A stretch of DNA of 64,000 nt from an uncultured Bacteroidales bacterium (GTDB lineage: Bacteria > Bacteroidota > Bacteroidia > Bacteroidales > Muribaculaceae), in the NCBI GenBank assembly GCA_902793405.1, contig CADBDH010000001.1, positions 1 through 64,000 of the forward strand, in the 5' to 3' direction. Made by a program: the position numbers and the translations under genes. Below the pieces are notes generated by a model, which worked only from the letters and a program-made list of their open reading frames with translations, was not told where the DNA came from and searched no databases. How positions within the stretch are numbered: the stretch's first letter is position 1; each line of letters opens with the position of its first letter. Below, one piece after another: positions 56,705 to 64,000 of this stretch.

Positions 56705-58384
56705 ATGTTGGACTTACTGTTTGAAACCAGTTGGGAGGTCTGTAACAAGGTCGGCGGCATCTATGCTGTTCTTTCGACCAAAGCCAAGACCCTCCATCAC
56801 CGATATAAAGATAACCTGATCTTCATCGGACCAGACCTCTGGACCGAGGATAACCCGTCTCCGACCTTTGTCGAGACACGCACCCCGCTTGCCGCATGGC
56901 TGCGCAAGGCGAAGCTGCCCGAAGGCATGCGGGTGAGGGTAGGGCGCTGGGATATTCCCGGCAAACCCATTGCGGTGCTTGTGACTTTCGGGTCGCTCTA
57001 CACCTACAAGGATGCCCTGTATGCCGAGATGTGGAACCGCTACCGTGTGGATTCCCTTCACGGCTATGGGGATTATGACGAGTCGTGCATGTTTGCCTAT
57101 GCAGCTGCGATTGTCATCGAGAGCATTGTCAAGTGGAAAAACAATCCCGAATTGAAGGTCGTAGCCCATTTCGATGAGTGGACCACGGGCATGGGACTGC
57201 TCTACGTCAAGACCCATCTGCCGCAGGTGGCCACGGTCTTTACCACCCATGCCACGAGCATCGGCCGCAGCATCTGCGGCAACGGCAAGCCGCTGTATGA
57301 CTATATGCAGGGTTATAACGGAGACCAGATGGCAACCGAACTCAACATGCAGTCCAAACACTCGCTGGAAAAGGCCGCAGCACACGCTGCCGATGCCTTT
57401 ACCACAGTGAGCGATGTCACTGCACGGGAGTGCCGCCAGCTGCTGGAGCGTTATCCCATGGTGACGCCAAACGGCTTTGAGCAGAACTATGTGCCCAAGG
57501 GTGCCAAGTTTAACGCCACGCGGACTGCTGCCCGCCAGCGCATGTTGCAGGTGGCAGCCTGTCTCACGGGTCAGCATTATGCCGACGACACGCTGATTGT
57601 CGCTACCTCGGGCCGCCTTGAGATGCGCAACAAGGGTATCGATGTCTATCTGGATGCCGTTTCGTCGTTGCGCAATTCACTCAAATTCGTTTCGAGCATG
57701 GATCGCAAGGTGGTAGCACTGGTACTTGTGCCCGCCTGGATGAAGTCGCCTCGTCCCGACCTGATGGAGAACCTCCGTACCAACAAGCCTGGCCGCCTGT
57801 TTGACCCGGTAATAACCCATTACCTCCACAATCAGGACAGCGACCCCATCTATAACCGCATCAATGCGCTGGGCTTCCACAACGATCCTCAGGACAAGGT
57901 CACCGTCATCGACGTGCCTTGCTACTTGAACGGTAACGACGGCATCTTCAATATGTCCTATTATGACCTGTTGGCTGGCCTGGATGCCGCGGTATTCCCT
58001 TCCTACTATGAGCCTTGGGGCTACACGCCGCTGGAGAGTGCCGCCTTTGGCGTTCCCACCATTACCACCGACCTGGCTGGTTTTGGCCAGTGGGTGCTTG
58101 ACCGCTTTGGTGATGACTCCGACCGCTACGGCGTGAAGGTGCTTCACCGTACCGACAGCAACTACGATGAGACCTTCAGGGCTATCGCGATGAGCATGAT
58201 GAACCTGTATGTGATGAGCGACAAGGACAACCGCGCTATCCGCAATGCCAACCGAACAACCAGCAAGGCCGCCTCGTGGGACAATTTCATCGCCTGCTAT
58301 GACGAGGCTTACAGTCATGCCCTGGACAAGGCAGCCCAACGCATGAATAACAGAATCAGTAACAAAACTAACAAGACATCATAA
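56705..58384 (+). CDS. Glycogen synthase, GT3 (eukaryote-like) family
   Basis: This 559-residue glycosyltransferase starts LLFETSWEVCNKVGGIYAVL, the conserved start of GT3 glycogen synthases, with TVFTTHATSIGRSICGNG and the C-terminal PSYYEPWGYTPLESAAFGVP (E-x7-E catalytic pair) and TTDLAGFGQWV. It extends alpha-1,4-glucan from UDP- or ADP-glucose in the cytoplasm. It is shorter than the animal enzymes because regulatory phosphorylation tails are absent. The phosphorylase gene follows 15 bp later, so synthesis and breakdown enzymes share one transcript. Confidence 0.9.
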   Translation: MLDLLFETSWEVCNKVGGIYAVLSTKAKTLHHRYKDNLIFIGPDLWTEDNPSPTFVETRTPLAAWLRKAKLPEGMRVRVGRWDIPGKPIAVLVTFGSLYTYKDALYAEMWNRYRVDSLHGYGDYDESCMFAYAAAIVIESIVKWKNNPELKVVAHFDEWTTGMGLLYVKTHLPQVATVFTTHATSIGRSICGNGKPLYDYMQGYNGDQMATELNMQSKHSLEKAAAHAADAFTTVSDVTARECRQLLERYPMVTPNGFEQNYVPKGAKFNATRTAARQRMLQVAACLTGQHYADDTLIVATSGRLEMRNKGIDVYLDAVSSLRNSLKFVSSMDRKVVALVLVPAWMKSPRPDLMENLRTNKPGRLFDPVITHYLHNQDSDPIYNRINALGFHNDPQDKVTVIDVPCYLNGNDGIFNMSYYDLLAGLDAAVFPSYYEPWGYTPLESAAFGVPTITTDLAGFGQWVLDRFGDDSDRYGVKVLHRTDSNYDETFRAIAMSMMNLYVMSDKDNRAIRNANRTTSKAASWDNFIACYDEAYSHALDKAAQRMNNRISNKTNKTS

Positions 58385-58399
58385 CTAAAAGATTTAATT

Positions 58400-60952
58400 A
58401 TGAAATTTCAAGCAAGCAACAGCAATGACCCTCAGTGGAGGAGCATCACTGTGAAATCGGAGCTTCCCGGCAAGCTCAACAAACTCAACGAACTGTCACG
58501 CAACCTGTGGTGGGCATGGAACACCGAGGGCAAGACCCTGTTCCATGACATCGACCGTGACACATGGCGTGCCACCAGCGAGAACCCCGTGAAGACGCTC
58601 CAGCGTCTCTCTAACGAGAAGATCGCCGCTATCCAGGCCGATTCGGCTATGATGGCCCGCATCGACAGCACCTATGAGCTCTATAAGGAATACATGAAGA
58701 AGCCCTTGCGCAAGGACATCCCCTCGATTGCTTACTTCAGCATGGAGTACGGCCTGTGCAACGCCATCAAGATCTACTCGGGTGGCTTGGGCATCCTGGC
58801 CGGTGACTATGTCAAGGAGGCCAGCGACCGCTGCGTGAACATGACCGCTGTGGGCTTCCTGTACCGCTACGGCTATTTCACCCAGACCCTCTCGATGGAC
58901 GGTCAGCAGATTGCCAACTACGAGGCACAGAACTTCGACCAGCTGCCCATCGAGCCCGTGCTCGACAAGAACGGCCAGCAGCTGGTACACGAGGTGCCTT
59001 ACCCCGGCCGCACCATCTATGCCAACGTATGGCAGGCCAACGTGGGTCGTGTCAAGCTCTTCCTGCTCGACACCGACATCGACCTCAACAGCGAGTATGA
59101 CCGCGAAATCACCCACAAGCTCTATGGTGGCGACTGGGAGAACCGCATCAAGCAGGAATACCTGCTGGGCATTGGCGGCGTGCTGCTGCTCAAGCGTCTG
59201 GGCATCAAGGCCGATATCTACCACTGCAACGAGGGTCATGCCGCACTGCTCAACCTGCAGCGTCTGGTGGACTATGTGCAGGAAGACGGCCTGAACTTTA
59301 ACGAGGCCCTTGAGGTGGTTCGCGCCACTTCGCTCTATACCGTTCACACTCCCGTGCCTGCCGGTCACGACTACTTCGACGAGGAACTGTTCGGCAAGTA
59401 CATGGGCGGTTATCCCGAGCGCCTGGGCATCTCGTGGCAGGAGCTCATGGACATGGGCCGCGAGAACCCCGGCAGCAACGAGCGCTTCTGCATGAGCACC
59501 TTCGCCTTGAACACCACCCAGGAGAGCAACGGCGTGAGCTGGCTCCACGGCGAGGTGTCCAAGAAGATGTTTGCCCCCCTGTGGAAGGGCTATGCTCCTG
59601 AGGAGTCTCACGTTGGCTACGTCACCAATGGCGTACACATGCCCACCTGGGCTGCCAGCGAGTGGAAGGTCTTCTACAGGAAAGTGCTGGGCGAGGACTT
59701 CCTCGAGCATCAGGAGCTTGAATCGTCATGGGCTCCCCTCATGAATGTGCCTGACGAGGAAATCTGGAAGATGCGCATGATGCTGAAGCAGAAGTTTATC
59801 CGCTTCGTTAAGCGCGACTTCAAGGAGAACTGGCTCAAGAACCAGGGCGATCCCACCCGCATCGCCAACATCGTCGACAAGATCAATCCCGATGCACTGC
59901 TCATCGGTTTTGCCCGCCGTTTTGCCACCTACAAGCGCGCCCACCTCATCTTCAACGATCTGGACCGCCTGAAGAAGATTGTCAACGACGAGCGCTATCC
60001 CGTGCAGTTCATCTTCGCCGGTAAGGCTCACCCCGCCGACGGAGCCGGCCAGGGCCTGATCAAGCGCATCATCGAAATCAGCAAGATGCCCGAGTTCCTG
60101 GGCAAGATCATCTTCCTCGAGAACTACGACATGACGCTGTCCAAGCGACTCATCACCGGTGTTGACGTGTGGTTGAACACCCCGACGCGTCCTCTCGAGG
60201 CTTCGGGTACATCGGGCGAGAAGGCCGAGATGAACGGTCTGCTCAACTTCTCGGTGCTCGACGGCTGGTGGTATGAGGGTTACCGCGAGGGTGCCGGCTG
60301 GGCATTGACCAGCAAGCGCACCTACACCGATCAGTCACAGCAGGATAGGCTCGACTCGGCCACCATCTACTCGATGCTCGAGAACGAGATCATCCCCCTC
60401 TACTTTGCCAAGAACAGCAAGGGCTATTCGCCCGAGTGGATACAGTACATCAAGAACTCGATGGTGCACATCGCCCCCAACTACACCATGTCACGCATGA
60501 TGCGCGACTACTTCGACAAGTTCTACAGGCCCCAGGCTAAGCGTGCCAGCCAGCTCATGGCTAAGGATTACGCCATGGCCCGTGAGATTGTGAAGTGGAA
60601 AGAGAAAGTGGCTGCCCGTTGGGATGACGTGGCACTCGTGGGCGACATCATGGGCAACCGTGAGGCCATCGCCAGCGGCTCGGCCGACATCGATGTGACC
60701 ATGCGCCTCGACACTGCAGGCCTGGGCGACGACGTCAAGCTCGAACTCGTGGTGTACAAGGAGGAGGACGGTCAGACCACGTTCTACCGCAAGGCCTTGT
60801 TCGACGTTGTGGCACGCGATGGTGACATCTTCACCTACAACTGCAAGGTTCCCTTCCATGAAAACGGCATCTTCCGCTATGCTTATCGTGCCTATCCCTG
60901 GAACGACCTGCTACCGCACCGTCAGGACTTCGCTTACCTCAAGTGGTTCTAA
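58400..60952 (+). CDS. glgP: Alpha-glucan (glycogen) phosphorylase, GT35
   Basis: This 850-residue enzyme has an N-terminal DUF3417-type segment ([20 protein letters not shown]), [50 protein letters not shown] and the pyridoxal-phosphate site [20 protein letters not shown] (Lys in the G-T-S-G-x-K motif). It releases glucose-1-phosphate from glycogen. This short-form phosphorylase is the kind that Bacteroidales pair with GT3 synthases. A good intrinsic terminator follows. Confidence 0.93.
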   Translation: MKFQASNSNDPQWRSITVKSELPGKLNKLNELSRNLWWAWNTEGKTLFHDIDRDTWRATSENPVKTLQRLSNEKIAAIQADSAMMARIDSTYELYKEYMKKPLRKDIPSIAYFSMEYGLCNAIKIYSGGLGILAGDYVKEASDRCVNMTAVGFLYRYGYFTQTLSMDGQQIANYEAQNFDQLPIEPVLDKNGQQLVHEVPYPGRTIYANVWQANVGRVKLFLLDTDIDLNSEYDREITHKLYGGDWENRIKQEYLLGIGGVLLLKRLGIKADIYHCNEGHAALLNLQRLVDYVQEDGLNFNEALEVVRATSLYTVHTPVPAGHDYFDEELFGKYMGGYPERLGISWQELMDMGRENPGSNERFCMSTFALNTTQESNGVSWLHGEVSKKMFAPLWKGYAPEESHVGYVTNGVHMPTWAASEWKVFYRKVLGEDFLEHQELESSWAPLMNVPDEEIWKMRMMLKQKFIRFVKRDFKENWLKNQGDPTRIANIVDKINPDALLIGFARRFATYKRAHLIFNDLDRLKKIVNDERYPVQFIFAGKAHPADGAGQGLIKRIIEISKMPEFLGKIIFLENYDMTLSKRLITGVDVWLNTPTRPLEASGTSGEKAEMNGLLNFSVLDGWWYEGYREGAGWALTSKRTYTDQSQQDRLDSATIYSMLENEIIPLYFAKNSKGYSPEWIQYIKNSMVHIAPNYTMSRMMRDYFDKFYRPQAKRASQLMAKDYAMAREIVKWKEKVAARWDDVALVGDIMGNREAIASGSADIDVTMRLDTAGLGDDVKLELVVYKEEDGQTTFYRKALFDVVARDGDIFTYNCKVPFHENGIFRYAYRAYPWNDLLPHRQDFAYLKWF

Positions 60953-60975
60953 TTTGAGTTAGCTTCCAAAAACAT

Positions 60976-61016
60976 CAACCGGCCCGAGTTCTTCATGGAC
61001 TTGGGCTGGTTTTTTG
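60976..61016 (+). terminator. Intrinsic terminator of the glycogen genes
   Basis: ACCGGCCCGAGT pairs with ACTTGGGCTGGT (two G-U pairs) around an 8-nt loop, followed by six T. Confidence 0.85.
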
Positions 61017-61138
61017 CTTGAAATGGGTAAGTAAGGTCGAAAAACGGTGTTTTTTTCTTGTGATTTCCGATAATTTTGTATTTTTGCCAGTTAATATGGT
61101 TTATTAGGCTTTTACCGATAACCGTTAAGGTGTAACGC

Positions 61139-64000
61139 ATGTTTGGCAAAAAGGGAAATATCTTTTCCAAGTTCGCGGCCTGGATGGGTGGCGGCATCTT
61201 GGGCATGGTGGCGGCGCTGCCGTTTGCCATGTACATCCCTTGGGTCCAAAACAAGGTGGCCGACGCTGCTGCCGAGTATGCCAGCGAGAAGACCGGCATG
61301 GACATCAGCGTGGGTGACGTGAGGGTGAAATTCCCGCTCGACGTATCGGCTACCGATATCCAGGTCATTGACCAGAACGGCGACACCCTGTTCAAGGCCG
61401 ATGAGGTAAAGGGCAACGTGAAGCCCAAACCCCTGCTGGACAAGAAAGTAGAGGCAGAGAATGTCTCGCTCAAGGGTGCCAAAAGCCAAGTCAAGACCGA
61501 TGACGGCTCGATGGACCTGGATGTGGACGTGAAGGACGCCAATGTCGACAAAGCCAGGGTTGACCTGAACAACAACAAGGTGGACGTGGGCAATGCGGCC
61601 CTCAAGGGCGGCAAGGCCAAGATGAGTTACAAGCCCGAGAAGAAAAAACACGAGGACAAGGAACCCGGCAAACCTTGGAAGGTCAACGCCGACAAAGTTA
61701 CTGCCGACGATGTGGACTTCAAGATGGACATGAAGCCTACCGTCGATAACCTGGATGCCAAGGTGGGCCACGCCGAGGCCAAGAACGTAAAGGTCGATAC
61801 CGGCGAGCAGACGGTTGACGTGGATGAACTGGATGTCGAAAATGCTGATGTGAAATACGAGCATCCGAGCGAGAAGGACGCCAAGCAATACGCCAAGGAT
61901 CACCCGATGCCCAAGGATGCGGGCAAGAAAAAGGACAAGGGCGATGACAAGCCCTGGAAAGTCAAGGCCGGCAAGGTGAAGGTGAAAGACAGCAAGGGCA
62001 AGTACTCCCAGACGGGCAAGAAGCCCAACAAGCCCGGAACCACGCTTGACCCGGACAATATCGAGGTCGAGGATGTAAATGCCGAGGTCGAGAACTTTGA
62101 GTATGACGGCGAGAACATGAAGGTGCCCGTCAAGCACCTCTCGGGCAAGGAACGCAGCGGCTTGCAGGTCAAGGATGCCAGCGGTACCGTCGATAAGAAC
62201 AAGAACGGCCTGGACCTCAACAACATGAAGCTCAAGACCAAGGGTAGCGACATCAAGCTCGATGCCCACGTGGACCAGGATATGCTCGACGGCAAGCCTA
62301 ACGGCAAAGCCACCATCGACACCGACAGCAAAATCGACCTCAACGAGGTGGAGAAACTCGTGCCCGAGGCCCGCAAGGCCTTGAAGGACATACCTCACAA
62401 CAAACCCGTGAAAATCAAGGCTAAGGCCCGTGGCAATGAGAAGCGCTTGGACATCCATTCGCTCGATGCCGACGTGCCTGGCATTGGCCGTGTCAAGGGC
62501 AAGGGTACCATCTACAATCCCACCGACATGGACCGCATGAAGGCCGACCTCGATACCGAGGTGGACCTGCGTGACCCGAGCATTCTCAACAAGATGCTGG
62601 GTCTGAAGGACGTTAAACTGCCGCCGATGAAGATGAGCGGCAAGATCAATAAGGAAGGCTGCCGCTGGGTGGCACGCAACCTGCGCGTCTCGACAGGCGG
62701 CGGCACGATGCGTGGCGACGGTTATTATGACATCTGCAACGAGAACTATGACGTGGATGCCAGCTTCAACAACTTCCCCGTCAAGTCTTTCCTGCCAGAC
62801 TATGACGTGCGCAACCTCACGGCCAGCATCAATGCCCGCGGCCATGGCTTTGACTTCACCGACTGCGGTTCCACCTGGACCGACGCCACCGTCAATCTGG
62901 CCAGTGTGCGCTACAACGGCACCCACTATGGCAACATCAGGGCCCGTGGCAAGCTGCGCGGCGGCTATGCCGACGTGTATGCCTCCAGCGCCAACAAGGG
63001 ATGCGACTTTGATGCCAATGCCCACGGCACCATCTGCAACGATCACTACGTCTTCACTGCCGACGGCAATGTGCGTGACCTGGATCTGAACCGTCTGGGC
63101 GTGTATGACGGCGTGTGCAACGGCAAGACGCGACTGCATGCCGAGGGCGACATCAACCTGCGCACCCAGGAGTGGGATGCCGACCTCACGCTGCGTGACA
63201 TCGACTGGCAACTCGACAGTACCCTGCTCATTGCCGACGATGCCCATGCCGTGCTGCACAGCACCCCGTGGATAACCTGCATCACCGTCGAGAACGAGGA
63301 CAACTACGCTCACCTGAACGCTCCCAGCGGCATGATGCAGCTGGTCGATGATTTCGGTACTGCCGCCACCGAGTTCCAGCGCCAATACAAGGAGCGTTCG
63401 CTGGATGTGGAGCGCCTCAAGGAGTCGATGCCCCGCTTCGATCTGGATATGCACATGGGTACCGACGGTTTGGTTCAGCGCTATCTGCAGCAGCGTGAGA
63501 TTGACTTCCGTGACATCAGCTGCGAGGTGAGCCGCGACACGAGCATCTATATCGACGGCCGCGCCCACGGCATCAGCTATGGCGAGACCAACATCGATAC
63601 CCTCACCATCCATGCCAATGAGTTGAACAACAAATATCTGGCATTCAATGCCCACATGGGTAACCGACCGGGCACATGGGATGAGTTCGCCCAAGTGGAT
63701 ATCGAGGGCGGCTTGAAGGGTCCGGCACTGGACTTCATGCTCCACCAGCAGAACAACAAGCGCGAGACAGGCTACCGCCTGGGCTGCAACGCCCGTCTGA
63801 CCGACGATGAGGTGCGGATGCGACTCTTCGGTAAGGATCCCGTCATCGGCTACCGCCACTGGACTTTCAACGAGGACAACTATGTGAATGTGGATTACCG
63901 CACGCGCATGATTGATGCCAACCTGCAGTTGAGGAGTGACAGCAGCAGTGTCGAGCTGCTCACGACCCGATTGCCCGGAGACAGTACCGAGAATATCCAG
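61139..64000 (+). CDS. Large AsmA/TamB-like envelope protein (C-terminus outside the window)
   Basis: The first 954 residues are visible. An N-terminal membrane anchor (AAWMGGGILGMVAALPFAMYIP) is followed by long repetitive beta-rich sequence: many segments of the form 'V-x-A-x-x-V-x-V-D' in residues about 40-400 (ATDIQVIDQNGDTLFKADEV, KVTADDVDFKMDMKPTVDNL), then more regular strands such as LTASINARGHGFDFTDCGST. This is the plan of AsmA-like/TamB-type bridge proteins that span the periplasm and move lipids or assist outer-membrane protein insertion. Residues about 180-330 are unusually rich in Lys and Asp. A long open frame exists on the opposite strand but is a shadow. Confidence 0.75.
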   Translation, partial: MFGKKGNIFSKFAAWMGGGILGMVAALPFAMYIPWVQNKVADAAAEYASEKTGMDISVGDVRVKFPLDVSATDIQVIDQNGDTLFKADEVKGNVKPKPLLDKKVEAENVSLKGAKSQVKTDDGSMDLDVDVKDANVDKARVDLNNNKVDVGNAALKGGKAKMSYKPEKKKHEDKEPGKPWKVNADKVTADDVDFKMDMKPTVDNLDAKVGHAEAKNVKVDTGEQTVDVDELDVENADVKYEHPSEKDAKQYAKDHPMPKDAGKKKDKGDDKPWKVKAGKVKVKDSKGKYSQTGKKPNKPGTTLDPDNIEVEDVNAEVENFEYDGENMKVPVKHLSGKERSGLQVKDASGTVDKNKNGLDLNNMKLKTKGSDIKLDAHVDQDMLDGKPNGKATIDTDSKIDLNEVEKLVPEARKALKDIPHNKPVKIKAKARGNEKRLDIHSLDADVPGIGRVKGKGTIYNPTDMDRMKADLDTEVDLRDPSILNKMLGLKDVKLPPMKMSGKINKEGCRWVARNLRVSTGGGTMRGDGYYDICNENYDVDASFNNFPVKSFLPDYDVRNLTASINARGHGFDFTDCGSTWTDATVNLASVRYNGTHYGNIRARGKLRGGYADVYASSANKGCDFDANAHGTICNDHYVFTADGNVRDLDLNRLGVYDGVCNGKTRLHAEGDINLRTQEWDADLTLRDIDWQLDSTLLIADDAHAVLHSTPWITCITVENEDNYAHLNAPSGMMQLVDDFGTAATEFQRQYKERSLDVERLKESMPRFDLDMHMGTDGLVQRYLQQREIDFRDISCEVSRDTSIYIDGRAHGISYGETNIDTLTIHANELNNKYLAFNAHMGNRPGTWDEFAQVDIEGGLKGPALDFMLHQQNNKRETGYRLGCNARLTDDEVRMRLFGKDPVIGYRHWTFNEDNYVNVDYRTRMIDANLQLRSDSSSVELLTTRLPGDSTENIQ

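Noticed and set aside
61112-63859. 915-residue frame on the minus strand
   Set aside because: It is the antisense shadow of the AsmA/TamB-like gene; the plus-strand protein has a membrane anchor and regular beta repeats.

Overview
This window reads as a Bacteroidales chromosome carrying a 35.7-kb integrated island. The host assignment rests on promoters of the Bacteroidota type (TTTG at -33 and TAnnTTTG at -7, seen at several genes), a gliding-motility lipoprotein GldH, the coiled-coil/ZapA/RNase Y/PSP1 gene block, a eukaryote-like (GT3) glycogen synthase beside an alpha-glucan phosphorylase, and UmuC, ABC-F, M18 peptidase, LptB and NadD neighbours typical of gut Bacteroidales. The family (Muribaculaceae, Prevotellaceae or a relative) cannot be fixed from the sequence alone.

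Left flank (1-5736): gene-poor accessory DNA. It holds three similar cassettes for small membrane proteins, an orphan PstS-like lipoprotein, a scrap resembling a phage tape-measure gene, an orphan Phd/YefM-type antitoxin and, at 3.9-5.4 kb, four degenerate copies of a structured non-coding repeat that I do not recognise.

Island (5737-41407): bounded by a 47-bp direct repeat that is the 3' part of tRNA-Ala(GGC). The tyrosine integrase gene lies beside the intact tRNA, and TTGGTAACC arm-type sites occur inside both ends. From left to right it carries a ComF-like phosphoribosyltransferase and an HNH endonuclease (minus strand), then one nine-gene plus-strand operon (7.6-35.4 kb): XRE regulator, SNF2 helicase (DrmD-like), giant adenine methyltransferase (DrmMI-like), 2393-residue GHKL (sacsin/NO VEIN-like) ATPase, Upf1-like SF1 helicase, 2098-residue DEAD helicase with DUF1998 (DrmA+DrmB-like or DruE-like), UvrD-like helicase with a RelE-fold N-terminus, an NTF2-like protein and a PLD-family protein (DrmC-like). 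This looks like an enlarged DISARM-related anti-phage system: the DISARM class 1 parts are present, but helicase and DUF1998 are fused, and a GHKL ATPase plus two SF1 helicases are added. The two helicases encoded by adjacent genes end in the same 80-residue domain. Behind the operon come an outer-membrane beta-barrel gene, a serine recombinase with a res-like repeat cluster, a NUMOD3-like small ORF and a primase-like gene. I see no conjugation genes.

Right flank (41408-64000): GC-richer core genome. It contains tRNA-Ala, zapA, a candidate 6S-like RNA, rny, ricT-like, gldH, gtrA, then a minus-strand run udk-lptB-nadD-DUF5063-M18 peptidase-ABC-F-umuC, then dnaK behind a sigma-54-type promoter, glycogen synthase, glycogen phosphorylase and the start of a large AsmA/TamB-like protein that leaves the window. 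Arrays of 7-bp repeats with a CTAA core mark several intergenic regions of the chromosome and were not seen inside the island.
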